A stretch of DNA of 64,000 bases from Micromonospora noduli (GCF_003264365.1 NZ_PYAK01000009.1:1-64000), one strand, 5' to 3'. Counted from the first letter of the stretch, positions 52,304 to 61,239 are shown. Numbers and translations are program-made. The notes: generated from the letters alone by a model not told the origin.

Positions 52304-53317
52304 TCAGGCGGTGGTGGCCGACTGGGGGCGGTCGTCGCGTACGTGCACCAGCATGTCGCCGGTCTCGATCACCGCTCCGGCCCGGTCGGCCAGGGTGACC
52401 ACCTTGCCCCGCCGCACCAGGGCGATCACCAACGACTCCAGCTCGCGCGGCGAGCGACCCACCTCGTCCCGTTCGGCGGAACGCATCGCCAGCGCCATGC
52501 CCTGGCCGGGAGTGAGCAGGTCCTCCACCACGTCGATCAGCGGCGGCGCCGACGTGGACAGGCCGAGCAGCCGGCCCGCCGTGGCCGAGGAGACGATCAC
52601 ATGGTGCGCGCCACTCTGCTTGAGCAGCGGGGCGTTCTCCGCCTCCCGGGCCGCCGCGATGATGCGGACCTGCCCAGCGGTGAGCTGCCGAACCGTCAGC
52701 GCGACCAGCACCGACGCGTCGTCGCTGTCGGTCGCGATGATCACGGCCTTCGCGCTCTTGACGTGCGCCTCGTTCAGCACCGACGAACGGGTCGCCGAGC
52801 CCTCGATCGCCACCAGCCCGGCGGAGGTGGCCTGCCGCAGGGCGGCGGCACTGCGCTCCACCACCACGATCCGCGAGCGGTCCAGACCGTTCTCCATCAG
52901 GGCGGAGACAGCGCTGCGCCCCTTGGTGCCGTAGCCGCAGATGATGACGTGGTCCTTCACGGCTCTCCTCCACCGCGACAGGCGACGGCCGGTCCGGTAC
53001 TGCTCGGTCAGAACTTCCAGGGTGGTGCCGACCAGGATGATAAGGAAGATCACTCGGGCCGGGGTGATGAAGAGGACGTTGACCAGCCGGGCTGACGGCG
53101 CGGCCGGGGTGATGTCCCCGTAGCCGGTGGTCGAGAGCGACACGACCGCGTAGTAGAAGCAGTCGAGGAGGGTGAGGCCGTCCTCGTTGACATCGCGGTA
53201 GCCGTCCCGGCCCAGGTAGACCGCGGCGACCACGGCGAAGACCAGGCCCAGTGCGGCGGCGAGCCGAAGGCTCAGCGCGCTCAGTGGGCCCCGGCGCTGC
53301 GCGGGAAAATGGATCAC
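52304..53317 (-). CDS. Potassium channel with RCK/TrkA-N domain
   Basis: 337 residues. Two helices around the filter STTGYGDITPAA, then VKDHVIICGYGTKGRSAVSAL, the NAD-binding RCK (TrkA-N) domain with GSATRSSVLNEAHV, and a TrkA-C-like tail VVTLADRAGAVIETGDMLV. Ligand-gated K+ channel. GTG at 53317. Confidence 0.9.
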   Translation of the reverse strand: MIHFPAQRRGPLSALSLRLAAALGLVFAVVAAVYLGRDGYRDVNEDGLTLLDCFYYAVVSLSTTGYGDITPAAPSARLVNVLFITPARVIFLIILVGTTLEVLTEQYRTGRRLSRWRRAVKDHVIICGYGTKGRSAVSALMENGLDRSRIVVVERSAAALRQATSAGLVAIEGSATRSSVLNEAHVKSAKAVIIATDSDDASVLVALTVRQLTAGQVRIIAAAREAENAPLLKQSGAHHVIVSSATAGRLLGLSTSAPPLIDVVEDLLTPGQGMALAMRSAERDEVGRSPRELESLVIALVRRGKVVTLADRAGAVIETGDMLVHVRDDRPQSATTA

Positions 53318-53483
53318 TGTCGAACCTGCTCCCCCGCCGTCGCCTGCACGCCCACAACATAGCGGTTACACCGCCGACCGCACGCCCGGGTTGCTGCGGG
53401 CAACCGGCGGCGCGCCCGCACCCGACTACCGGACGACAACGACGAACCGGTGCAGGCCGGCAGACGGAGGGGGCGCGACCCTC

Positions 53484-53996
53484 GTGACGACGAGCGGCAG
53501 ACGGCGAGCCGAGGCCGACGACGAATACACCGAGTACGTCCGGTCCCGGATGGTGCAGTGGCGGCGCACCGCCTACCTGATGTGCGGGGACTGGGACCGG
53601 GGCGACGACATCCTGCAACGGGTGCTCACCGAGCTGTACCGCTCGTGGGCACGCGCCCGGCAGGCCGACCACCTGGACGCGCTGGTCCGCACGATGTTGG
53701 TGCGGCGACTGATCGACGAGCGGCGGTTGCGGTGGGCGCGGGTCCGCCTCGGCGCCGCGCTGCCCGACGTGTCCAGGGCCTTTGCCGACCCGACCGACCG
53801 GATCACAGTGGTGGGCGCGCTGCGGCAGGTGCCGCCACGCCAACGCGCGGTGCTGGTGCTGCGCTACTTCCAGGACCTCAGCGTCGAGGAGACCGCCCGG
53901 GCCATGGGCTGCTCGACGGGGACGGTGAAGAGCCAGACCGCCAAGGGCCTGGCCACCCTGCGCACCCTGCTCACCCCCACCCTGACCGCGAACTGA
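53484..53996 (+). CDS. SigE-family sigma factor (ECF), second copy
   Basis: 170 residues without the long C-terminal tail of the first copy. Region 2: RTAYLMCGDWDRGDDILQ; region 4: VPPRQRAVLVLRYFQDLSV with TGTVKSQTAKGLATLR. GGAGGGGG lies before the GTG, though spaced at about 10. It precedes its probable membrane partner by 11 nt. Confidence 0.85.
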   Translation: MTTSGRRRAEADDEYTEYVRSRMVQWRRTAYLMCGDWDRGDDILQRVLTELYRSWARARQADHLDALVRTMLVRRLIDERRLRWARVRLGAALPDVSRAFADPTDRITVVGALRQVPPRQRAVLVLRYFQDLSVEETARAMGCSTGTVKSQTAKGLATLRTLLTPTLTAN

Positions 53997-54007
53997 GAGG
54001 AGCGACG

Positions 54008-55126
54008 ATGCTGGACGAACGCCAGATCGGCGACCTGATGCTGACCGAGATCGAGTCGGCCGAGCGGCCCTCCGTCGTGCTGGACGTGGAAGGGGCGATG
54101 AGCACGGCACGGCGGCAACGGCACCTCGCTCAGGGTGCCGGCGCCGCGCTGCTGGCGGTGGCGCTGACCGTCGGCGGGCTCACCCTTCCCAACCTGCTCA
54201 CCCCGGACCGACCGCCGGCCCCCGCCCCGCTCGGCACGGCACCCGCCGGTGGCGAGACCGGCCTGCCGGTCGCGCTCACCACTGTCGACCCACAGCGGGT
54301 GTACGTCCGGTTCGGCTGGCTGCCGGACGGGCTGCGGGATCTCCAGTACCAGGCCGGACTGCTCCTCTCCAGCCCGGGTGTCCACCTCGGCGCGTCGAAC
54401 GGCCGCACGGACGACCAGCGACAGTTCGTGGCGGTCTCGCTTCTCCCGAAGGGCGTGCAACCGTCGGCACCCCAGCGCGACAGCGCTGAGCCCGCCGTGG
54501 CCGGTGCCACCGAGGCAGGCCCTGAGCTGAACGGTGGGCCCAGTGTCTTCGCCAGCTATTCCGGTGCCGAGAAGCCGGAGGCGATCCTGCGTTGGCGGTA
54601 CGCCCCGGACGGCTGGGCGCAGCTGCGGATGGTCGGGGCCGGGCCGGACGTGCGAGCCGCGGCGACGCACGTTGCCCGGTCGCTGCGCTTCGGCTCCGAC
54701 CCCGTCCCGATGCCGGCGACGGTGGCGGGCGTCCCGGCCAACCTACGGTTGATCACGCTCGACGTGAACGAGTCACTGGACGAGCCCCGATCCTGGTACG
54801 CCGGCTGGACCTGGACCGCACAGCCCGACACCGCCGAGCCACAGTGGCAGCGGGCCCGGACGTTGTCCGTCGGCGTCTCCCGCTACCGCAACGTCACCGA
54901 TCCCACCGACAAGGCGTACGTCGACCCGAACACCACAGTCGGTGGGCACCAGGCGCGGTTCAGCGGGGAGGACGGCAACGAGTCGCTGACCGTCTACGAC
55001 GTGAACGGGGCGAACGTGACGATCGACGACAGCGCTCTGCTTCCCACCGGTGGCACTCGGGCACTGTTCCCGACGATCACGCTGGTGGCCGACCCGGCCG
55101 CCTGGCACACCCACCTGCACCGGTGA
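54008..55126 (+). CDS. Membrane-anchored partner protein of the second SigE factor
   Basis: 372 residues. N-terminal charged head, membrane helix LAQGAGAALLAVALTVGGLTL (about 40-60), then an extracytoplasmic beta-rich domain (YVRFGWLPDGLRDLQYQAGLL, WYAGWTWTAQPDTAE, FSGEDGNESLTVYDVNGANV). GAGAGGAG precedes the ATG at 54008. Sits where an anti-sigma factor should; no zinc-finger motif. Confidence 0.65.
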   Translation: MLDERQIGDLMLTEIESAERPSVVLDVEGAMSTARRQRHLAQGAGAALLAVALTVGGLTLPNLLTPDRPPAPAPLGTAPAGGETGLPVALTTVDPQRVYVRFGWLPDGLRDLQYQAGLLLSSPGVHLGASNGRTDDQRQFVAVSLLPKGVQPSAPQRDSAEPAVAGATEAGPELNGGPSVFASYSGAEKPEAILRWRYAPDGWAQLRMVGAGPDVRAAATHVARSLRFGSDPVPMPATVAGVPANLRLITLDVNESLDEPRSWYAGWTWTAQPDTAEPQWQRARTLSVGVSRYRNVTDPTDKAYVDPNTTVGGHQARFSGEDGNESLTVYDVNGANVTIDDSALLPTGGTRALFPTITLVADPAAWHTHLHR

Positions 55127-55133
55127 GAGCCCC

Positions 55134-55163
55134 GGGCCCGCGCCGTCGGAGCGGCGCGGGCCC
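55134..55163 (+). terminator. Hairpin after the SigE partner gene
   Basis: Perfect 12-bp GGGCCCGCGCCG/CGGCGCGGGCCC with a 6-nt loop, just after the stop. Confidence 0.7.
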
Positions 55164-55239
55164 CGACGGGTCGGTCCGGACGGCCGGGGACGGGCATGAT
55201 GAGGGTGTTCCCGACGACGACCGCGAAAGTGAGGCCGGC

Positions 55240-55737
55240 ATGTCGTTGCTGCGACGAGTCATCGGCGGAGTGCTCCGCCGCCACCGCCAGCGTCAGGGCC
55301 GCACGCTGCGAGAGGTGGCCGCGTCGGCCGACGTCTCCGTGCCCTACCTCTCGGAGGTCGAGCGAGGTCGAAAGGAGGCCTCGTCGGAGGTGCTGGCGGC
55401 GATCTGCCGGGCGCTCGGCATCAGCCTCGCCGACCTGCTCGGCGAGGCCCGCGACGACATGCGCCGGGTCGAACCCCGCCTCCCGGCCGCGCCGCGCGCC
55501 GCGCTCACCCACCTGGAGCGGGTCGACGCGACTCGCCGGGAGATCGGCAACGCCACACTGCTGGTGGGTCCACGTGTCGGCGGGTTCGTCCTGCACCGAG
55601 GGCCGGTGGCGAGCGAGCCGACCCTCAGCGTCGACGGAAAAGCCTCCGCTGGTGGCTTGCGCCCCGGTCCGCGTACCGCCGCCCTTGCTGACTGCGCACA
55701 GACCCGGCTGGGCCTGCGGCGGGTGACCGTCGCGTAG
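55240..55737 (+). CDS. PopR/ClgR-like HTH regulator of clpP
   Basis: 165 residues. The HTH is clear in GRTLREVAASADVSVPYLSE and VERGRKEASSEVLAAICRAL, with a linker ISLADLLGEA and C-terminal part ending LGLRRVTVA. PopR and ClgR of Streptomyces are ClpP-degraded activators/repressors; their C-terminal alanines matter (recalled). Here the last two residues are VA. Two palindromic operators (55747-55780) follow directly before clpP, which fits PopR. Confidence 0.75.
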   Translation: MSLLRRVIGGVLRRHRQRQGRTLREVAASADVSVPYLSEVERGRKEASSEVLAAICRALGISLADLLGEARDDMRRVEPRLPAAPRAALTHLERVDATRREIGNATLLVGPRVGGFVLHRGPVASEPTLSVDGKASAGGLRPGPRTAALADCAQTRLGLRRVTVA

Positions 55738-55746
55738 GCCGCGTGG

Positions 55747-55780
55747 GTTCTGCCGTCGGCGGATCTGCCGGCGGCAGAAT
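55747..55780. promoter_or_regulatory. Tandem PopR-type operators upstream of clpP
   Basis: GTTCTGCCGTCGGCGGATC (55747-55765) and GATCTGCCGGCGGCAGAAT (55762-55780) each match the PopR site GTTCTGCC-N3-GGCAGAAC (recalled): the first has two changes in its right half, the second one change per half. They overlap by 4 bp, centres 15 bp apart, beginning 9 nt after the popR-like stop. Confidence 0.7.
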
Positions 55781-55874
55781 CACTGGGCCAGCCACCGTGG
55801 TCGCCCGCACGCTGAAGAGGCCGGTCCCCCGGGTGGTCCCCACCGCCCGCCGGCACGGCGGAAGGCGGCGGCAC

Positions 55875-56474
55875 ATGATCGGGTACGACGTGCGGATGTT
55901 GGAGGGCGGGCAGCCGTCCTTCGGTGACCAGGTGTTCGAGCGGCTGCTGCGGGAGCGGATCGTCTTTCTCGGCACCGAGGTCACTGAGGAGTCGGCCAAC
56001 CAGATCTGCGCGCAGATCCTGCTGCTCGCCGCCGAGGACGACGACCGGGACATCTACCTCTACATCAACTCGCCGGGCGGTTCGGTGAGCGCGGGAATGG
56101 CTGTCTACGACACGATGCGCTACGTCCGCAACGACGTGGCGACGCTGGCGCTCGGGTTCGCCGGCTCGATGGGGCAGTTCCTGCTCTGCGCGGGTACGGC
56201 CGGCAAGCGGTACGCGCTACCGCACTCGCGGATCATGATGCACCAGCCGTCCGGCGGGATGGGCGGAACCGCCGCCGACATCACCATCCAGGCGGAGAAC
56301 ATGCTGCACGTGAAGCGGACGATGCAGGAGCTGATCGCCCAGCACAGTGGACGAACCCTCGACGAGATCCAGCGGGACTGGGACCGGGACCGTTGGTTCA
56401 CCGCCGAGCAGGCCCGGGAGTACGGCCTCATCGACCAGGTGGTCACCCGAGCCGAACAGCTGCCGACGCTCTGA
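55875..56474 (+). CDS. clpP: ATP-dependent Clp protease proteolytic subunit (ClpP)
   Basis: 199 residues. Catalytic Ser in LGFAGSMGQFLLCAG, His in MMHQPSGGMGG, and the handle NSPGGSVSAGMAVYDTM. Serine protease barrel that needs a Clp ATPase partner (ClpC/ClpX, not in the window). Only one clpP here; Streptomyces clpP3P4 are paired. GAAGG precedes the ATG at 55875. Operators for the PopR-like regulator lie upstream. Confidence 0.92.
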   Translation: MIGYDVRMLEGGQPSFGDQVFERLLRERIVFLGTEVTEESANQICAQILLLAAEDDDRDIYLYINSPGGSVSAGMAVYDTMRYVRNDVATLALGFAGSMGQFLLCAGTAGKRYALPHSRIMMHQPSGGMGGTAADITIQAENMLHVKRTMQELIAQHSGRTLDEIQRDWDRDRWFTAEQAREYGLIDQVVTRAEQLPTL

Positions 56475-56558
56475 TCAACGCCTGGTGGCTCCGGTACCGC
56501 CAGAGCACCCCACCCATTAGCCTCCGTAGATATGTTGGCGGGCGCAGAAGGAGTGGGA

Positions 56559-57875
56559 ATGACGGACGGCCACGAAGGCAGCTGCTGCGGCGGCGACACG
56601 ACCACCTCCGCCGTGAGTCGCCGCACGATGTTGCGCGCGGCGGTGCTGGGTGCGGGTGCCATCAGCACCGGTGGCCTGCTGGTTCCCGAGGCCGCACAGG
56701 CCGCGCCGGCCATCTACAACCCGTTCAGCGCCTACCCGATCACCGATACCTGGGAGGGTCACCTCCGCCGTGGGTCACTCGGCGGCATCGACTTCGGGAT
56801 GGGGGTGGGCACGGCGTTGCCGGCCTGCGGCGCCGGCACCATCCAGAACATCCCCAACAACGGCACGGGTGGGCACACCGTCACGATCCAGCACGCGGAC
56901 GGGTACCGAAGCCAGTACCTGCACCTGTCCCAGTTCCTGCTGGCCAACGGCACCAGCGTGGGTGCGGGCACGATCGTGGGCCGCTCCGGCGGCGCGGCCG
57001 GCGCACCCGGCTCGGGCAGCTCGACGGGCCCGCACCTGCACTGGCACATGATCGACCCGGTCGGCACCCGGATCAGCCCGCTGGTCTTCATCCAGCAGAA
57101 CCCGGCCGACCAGCCCCGTCAGGTGTTCGAGGCGGCCAGCAACGCCGGCTGGCGCGCCCTGCCGGTCTCCGGCAGCGCGGGTGCGGTGACCGGCACGGCG
57201 ACGACCGCGATCACAGTGGGCACCACGAAGATCCTCTACACCCTCAACGGCGGCCGGATCCACGAGGCCGCCAGCAACGCCGGCTGGGCCAACCTGTGGA
57301 CCGGCATCCACGGCGCACAGGGCAGCGCACTGGCCGCGATCAGCCTCGACGGGGTGAAGCTGGTCTACAACGTCGTCGACGGGTACGTGCACGAGGCCGC
57401 CAGCAACAACGGCTGGCGCAACCTCAACACCGGCATCGGCGGGGCAGGCTCGTCCTCGATCTCGGTGATCGCGCTGAACGGCGTCAAGTACGTCTACAGC
57501 ATCGTCGGCGGCTATGTACACGAGGCGCACAGCGCCAACGCCTGGCGGAACCTGAACACGGGCATCCCGGCCTCGGCGGTAGCGGCGATCACAGTGGGCA
57601 GCACGAAGATCCTCTACACCCTCAACGGCGGCCGGATCTACGAGGCCGCCAGCAACGCCGGCTGGGCCAACCTGTGGACCGGTGTCCACGGCGCACAGGG
57701 CACCTCGCTGGCCGCGCTCAACGTCAACGGGGTGAAGCACATCTACAACGTCGTCGACGGATGGGTGCACGAGGCCGCCAGCAACAACAGTTGGCGCAAC
57801 CTCAACAGCGGGGTCCGCGGCACGCGGGCAGCCGCTCTGGGGCTGGACGGAGTCAAGCTGATCTACGCCGCCTGA
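56559..57875 (+). CDS. Tat-exported M23-like peptidase with C-terminal six-bladed propeller
   Basis: 438 residues. Tat signal SRRTMLRAAVLGAGAISTGG, then an M23 domain (HLRRGSLGGIDFG, IQHADGYRSQYLHLSQF, TGPHLHWHMIDP). The HxxxD first zinc motif is not seen as HxxxD; the nearest His is 11 residues before the Asp. The second half has five 40-43-residue repeats (TLNGGRIHEAASNAGWANLW, GVKLVYNVVDGYVHEAASN) plus half-repeats at each end, which looks like a velcro-closed propeller. AAGGAG precedes the ATG. Confidence 0.8.
   Translation: MTDGHEGSCCGGDTTTSAVSRRTMLRAAVLGAGAISTGGLLVPEAAQAAPAIYNPFSAYPITDTWEGHLRRGSLGGIDFGMGVGTALPACGAGTIQNIPNNGTGGHTVTIQHADGYRSQYLHLSQFLLANGTSVGAGTIVGRSGGAAGAPGSGSSTGPHLHWHMIDPVGTRISPLVFIQQNPADQPRQVFEAASNAGWRALPVSGSAGAVTGTATTAITVGTTKILYTLNGGRIHEAASNAGWANLWTGIHGAQGSALAAISLDGVKLVYNVVDGYVHEAASNNGWRNLNTGIGGAGSSSISVIALNGVKYVYSIVGGYVHEAHSANAWRNLNTGIPASAVAAITVGSTKILYTLNGGRIYEAASNAGWANLWTGVHGAQGTSLAALNVNGVKHIYNVVDGWVHEAASNNSWRNLNSGVRGTRAAALGLDGVKLIYAA
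57207..57826 (+). repeat. 378-bp direct repeat inside the M23-like gene
   Basis: The three-blade unit 57207-57584 is repeated from 57585 with about 110 bp that are nearly identical at its start (for example both have GATCCTCTACACCCTCAACG), so the propeller grew by an internal duplication of 126 codons. Confidence 0.75.
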
Positions 57876-57896
57876 CTGACCCGCTGCTCTATGACG

Positions 57897-57969
57897 TGCC
57901 CCCGGCAGGATTCGAACCTGCGACACACGGTTTAGGAAACCGATGCTCTATCCCCTGAGCTACGGGGGC
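57897..57969 (-). tRNA. tRNA-Arg, anticodon CCT
   Basis: Folds as acceptor GCCCCCG/CGGGGGC, D arm GCTC/GAGC, anticodon stem-loop with loop TTCCTAA, T arm GCAGG-TTCGAAT-CCTGC, discriminator A; 73 nt, no encoded CCA. The anticodon stem has one T-T at its outer pair. It marks the edge of the accessory stretch. Confidence 0.92.
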
Positions 57970-58317
57970 GCGAGGGCACAGTCTAGCGACTTGGGCGTTC
58001 ACCTGGGGTGGCAGGGAGTGGCCCACGTTCACCCGCGTTCCCTGGATTGCCGTTGTTCCAGCCCAGGAACACACGCGGAGCACACGAACCCCGGTTTGCG
58101 ACCGGCGGTCGACGCGCTGACCCGCGTTGGCACCGGTTCACCCCGGTTGGGATCCGCTGGAGAGCACACACCGCGCACATCATCGATGATCATCATGCGC
58201 GTTCTCTCGGCCCAGGATCCGTCGGCCAGGCGCCGGACGGCGGTGACCGACACGGTGTCAGTCCTCGGCCTCACCCCCGCCGACCGAGCACGTCGGCGGA
58301 GGCTTGGTTCATAGGGT
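57970..58317. other. Intergenic stretch next to the tRNA
   Basis: No gene recognised in about 350 nt. It contains the palindromes ATCATCGATGAT (58179-58190) and GATGATCATC (58185-58194), overlapping, and several CACACG/ACACAC patches. No integrase gene and no direct copy of the tRNA end was noticed. Confidence 0.45.
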
Positions 58318-58733
58318 TGGTGCCATCCGCCGACTGCAAGCCGTCGCCTGCCTCGGACCCCTCGCCTTGGACTTCCCACACGCCAACCAGGCCCTACGAA
58401 TCCGCCGACGACGCAACAACCCGGCCACCGGACGGAAATTCATCGTCACCGTCTACGCCATCGCCAGCCTCACCGCAGCCTAGGCCCGCCCCCGACCTCG
58501 CCGACTGGCTCCGAGGACACTGGCCCATCGAGGCCCTGCACCACATCCGCGACGTCACCTTCGGCGAGGACGCCAGCCAGGTCCGCACCGGCAACGCCCC
58601 AAAGGCCATGGCCGCCCTACGCAACACCGTCATCAGCCTGCTCCGACAGGCCGGCGTCACCAACATCGCCAAAGCCCTACGCCACAACAGCCGAAACACG
58701 GACCAGCCCCTCCAACTACTCGAAATCACCTGA
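58318..58733 (+). pseudogene. Remnant of an ISAs1-family transposase
   Basis: Two fragments in different frames. The first (58324-58482) reads [20 protein letters not shown] ... [14 protein letters not shown] and stops; the second reads [20 protein letters not shown] and [20 protein letters not shown], then [18 protein letters not shown] to a TGA at 58731. Together these are the C-terminal third of an ISAs1 transposase with one frameshift. No terminal repeats were identified. Confidence 0.75.
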
Positions 58734-59101
58734 AACGGCCAAGTCCCTACCTTGCAGAAGCCGTGAGAGCACCAGTTCTCTGGGCACGTCGGTCATGGCG
58801 CGATAGGCAATCACATGAAGCCCTTCGAAGGGCGTCGACCTTGTCTCGATGAGCTACCCGTCGATGGGATCCACGCCATCTCGAGCGCTGTCCGACCCGA
58901 CCAGGTATGCGCGCGTCAATGAGGTCCGACCCGGACTCCGCGCTGAGATCACGTCCCTGCGCCAACGCCCCCACTCGACTGCCATGTCATCGCTGGTCAA
59001 CACCGCACCGTCGTATCGAGCCCCCTGCCAAGTCGCCTAGAAAGCCCGTGTTGGATAATCCGAACAGTCGTGGTTGTCTTCATCGGCGCACGGAGTCCGA
59101 A
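58734..59101. other. Gap without recognised gene
   Basis: Only short open frames with poor starts; base composition falls toward the RelA-like gene. Likely leader and decayed insertion debris. Confidence 0.4.
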
Positions 59102-60181
59102 ATGATCATGTTTAGCGACGAGGAGTGGGCTGAATGTTCCCGTGGTCTAAACGATCTTGGACTACGCGTGGGGCAGATCATCTCGACCCTGTCAAGCGAG
59201 GTTGACGTGACCCCTCATTCGATAACACATAGGGTCAAAGACAAACACAGTGCAGCCAGAAAGATCGCCAAGAAGCGCGAAACGAATCCCACGTACGGCC
59301 TGTTCAGCTTAACTGACGTTCTCGGGATCCGTGTCATTACATATTTTAGCGACGAGGTAGACCACATCGCGACGGCCTTAAGTCGTGAATTTGTTGTAGA
59401 TGAACTGAACTCAATTGATAAACGGAAGTCGCTTGCGGCAGACCGGTTTGGATACATGTCACTGCATTACGTTCTCGGCCTCAGTCCTGCTCGCGCGACG
59501 ATGCCGGAGTACCGTCAGCACGCTGATGTTTCATTCGAAGTGCAGATCAGGTCCGTGTTGCAGCACGCGTGGGCGGAAGTGGAGCACGACCTTGGCTATA
59601 AGTCTGTCGGGGACGTGCCTACTATACATAGGCGCCAGTTTTCAAGGCTGGCAGGCACGTTGGAATTGGTGGACGAGCAGTTTTGTGCGCTTCGCAGTGA
59701 ACTGGGGACTCCTCGAACACTCAATGGACCGTCAGACGAGGTCGCCCTCATGGATGAGTCGATCTCTTCGGAGTCACTGGCAGCCTACGCCGAGCGCTCG
59801 ACATTGCTTCAATTCAACGAGCGCTTTGCGCGCATTCACGCGGTCGAACTCGGCCCGTTCGAACCGGCGGCCCTGAACCGCCTCGTAGTGAACCTAAATT
59901 TATTGGGTGTTCGCTCGGTGGCCGATCTGGAACATCTTCTCGTGAGTCACTTTGAGAGTCTTTACAGACTTATGGAAGCGCGTTACCTGCTAGCACGCGA
60001 TCGGGGGGAATCCCCTGCCGTGACCGTCACGACGCCGCTCTTGTACCTGTTGCTGTTCAAGATTGCGGACATGGGCGAGCCAGAGGGCAGGTCCGCGTTC
60101 GAGAAGATATGGAAGGCGTCCTCCTATGATGAGTATATGAGATCAGTTTTCTCGGCAATGAAGGGAGTGCGTCGTGTCTAG
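59102..60181 (+). CDS. RelA/SpoT-domain (p)ppGpp synthetase-like protein
   Basis: 359 residues. Synthetase motifs present: R44/K46/S50/K54 in THRVKDKHSAARK, D72-G75-R77 in TDVLGIRV, Y118 and H122 in GYMSLHY, E146-Q148-R150 in FEVQIR and H162 in EVEHDLGYK. The GYRSLH Arg is Met here. The C-terminal about 190 residues are helical and unrelated to TGS/ACT. No HD hydrolase domain. GGAG lies 6 nt before the ATG. Base composition is visibly lower in GC than its neighbours. Overlaps the GIY-YIG gene by 8 nt. Transfers pyrophosphate to a nucleotide or, as in toxSAS, to another target (inferred). Confidence 0.85.
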   Translation: MIMFSDEEWAECSRGLNDLGLRVGQIISTLSSEVDVTPHSITHRVKDKHSAARKIAKKRETNPTYGLFSLTDVLGIRVITYFSDEVDHIATALSREFVVDELNSIDKRKSLAADRFGYMSLHYVLGLSPARATMPEYRQHADVSFEVQIRSVLQHAWAEVEHDLGYKSVGDVPTIHRRQFSRLAGTLELVDEQFCALRSELGTPRTLNGPSDEVALMDESISSESLAAYAERSTLLQFNERFARIHAVELGPFEPAALNRLVVNLNLLGVRSVADLEHLLVSHFESLYRLMEARYLLARDRGESPAVTVTTPLLYLLLFKIADMGEPEGRSAFEKIWKASSYDEYMRSVFSAMKGVRRV

Positions 60182-60998
60182 TCAGGATGGCACCACGCCT
60201 GAACTTCCCCTGCGGCCCGCTCACCACGATCGGCATTCTCAGGGGGAGCCCGTCGTGTCACTTCCGGCCGATGCGGTAATGGCAAGCTCATTACTGCCCT
60301 CGGACGCACAACTAATTCGTGAGGCCATCTCCGCGCTGATGCAAAGCCCGGACCCGCAGCGGCCTGGGCAAGCTATAGGTGGATCAAAGGCTGGCATCTA
60401 CGCATTCTATGATTACGATAAGGAACCCATCTATGTCGGCCAGACTGCTGTGGGGTTCGCGATTCGCTTAGGGCGACACCTCATGTCTGGCCGCTCAGAT
60501 GCCGTGGCGCAGTCAATTCTGGATCCATTCGAGATCCGCGAAGTGGCGCTTTGGTCGCTACCGCACATTGGCGATATGCCAGCCAAGGAGCGAAAGGCGG
60601 CTTTAGATCCATATGAGTACACCGTCTTCGAGCGACTAGTGAGTGAAAGCTCGTTCCACGCGCTTTTGAACGAGAGACTCGTCCCGCCGTCAACGGTCGT
60701 CGATCTCCCTGATCCTTTCGTCGGGGTAATCGTTCCGGACGAAGTCTTTCCGAATCGCAATCATCCGGACGTCCGCATCGCGCGCCGTGTGCAGACAATG
60801 TCACAGCTTGCCAAGTTCATCTGTGAGCGGAAGGTCTCGCTGGGGCTGCGAAGGACGCTCGCGACGCAGGCACTAAGACTTGAGGAGATAACCCGGCGAC
60901 GCCTCAATGCGCTGACACAGGTGGACCGCCATCATGGATTTGAGCGCGGCGGCACCTTAGAAGTCTTCGAGAAAGAGCCAGACGGTTCGCTCTTCTGA
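60174..60998 (+). CDS. GIY-YIG endonuclease-like protein coupled to the RelA/SpoT gene
   Basis: 274 residues. GIY at 74-76 (KAGIYAFYD), YVG at 87-89 (PIYVGQT), catalytic Arg in RLGRHL (98), and Glu153 with Asn166 in FERLVSESSFHALLN match the GIY-YIG core. The C-terminal 100 residues are unknown. GGGAG lies 6 nt before GTG 60174, and it overlaps the RelA-like gene by 8 nt. No methyltransferase is adjacent, so not an ordinary restriction system. Probably DNA-cutting arm of a two-gene system. Confidence 0.8.
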   Translation: MSSQDGTTPELPLRPAHHDRHSQGEPVVSLPADAVMASSLLPSDAQLIREAISALMQSPDPQRPGQAIGGSKAGIYAFYDYDKEPIYVGQTAVGFAIRLGRHLMSGRSDAVAQSILDPFEIREVALWSLPHIGDMPAKERKAALDPYEYTVFERLVSESSFHALLNERLVPPSTVVDLPDPFVGVIVPDEVFPNRNHPDVRIARRVQTMSQLAKFICERKVSLGLRRTLATQALRLEEITRRRLNALTQVDRHHGFERGGTLEVFEKEPDGSLF

Positions 60999-61158
60999 TT
61001 CCACCCTGCGGGAGGCAGTAAGGTGATCTCGGCAAGAGCCAGTTTGTCCGTGGTCAACGACAACCTTGCTTGACCGCCATTTAATTCGATCAGCCGGTTC
61101 AAGAAGTGTTCGGATGACCCGTAGGTAAGGAGGAACGCTTCGGAGTGGATGCGCTGAT
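60936..61158 (-). pseudogene. Decayed gene fragment, possibly HsdS-like
   Basis: A start-less open frame from just after a TGA near 61158 down to 60936 reads SEAFLLTYGSSEHFLNRLIE and LALAEITLLPPAGWN, which recalls the conserved end of type I restriction specificity subunits. It overlaps the end of the GIY-YIG gene. The assignment is weak. Confidence 0.3.
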
Positions 61159-61239
61159 AGCGGCGGCTGCAACTTCGCGGGGGTCATCTCGATGAACAGA
61201 GGCCAAGTCAGCTGGAACCACCAGCCGGTTAGCCAACTC

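Noticed and set aside
57943..58314. Open frame starting in the tRNA
   Set aside because: It covers tRNA sequence and reads as low-quality Arg/Pro-rich protein.
60174..60998. GIY-YIG gene as an Eco29kI-type restriction enzyme
   Set aside because: No methyltransferase adjacent and the sequence around the core differs; left as a general GIY-YIG protein.
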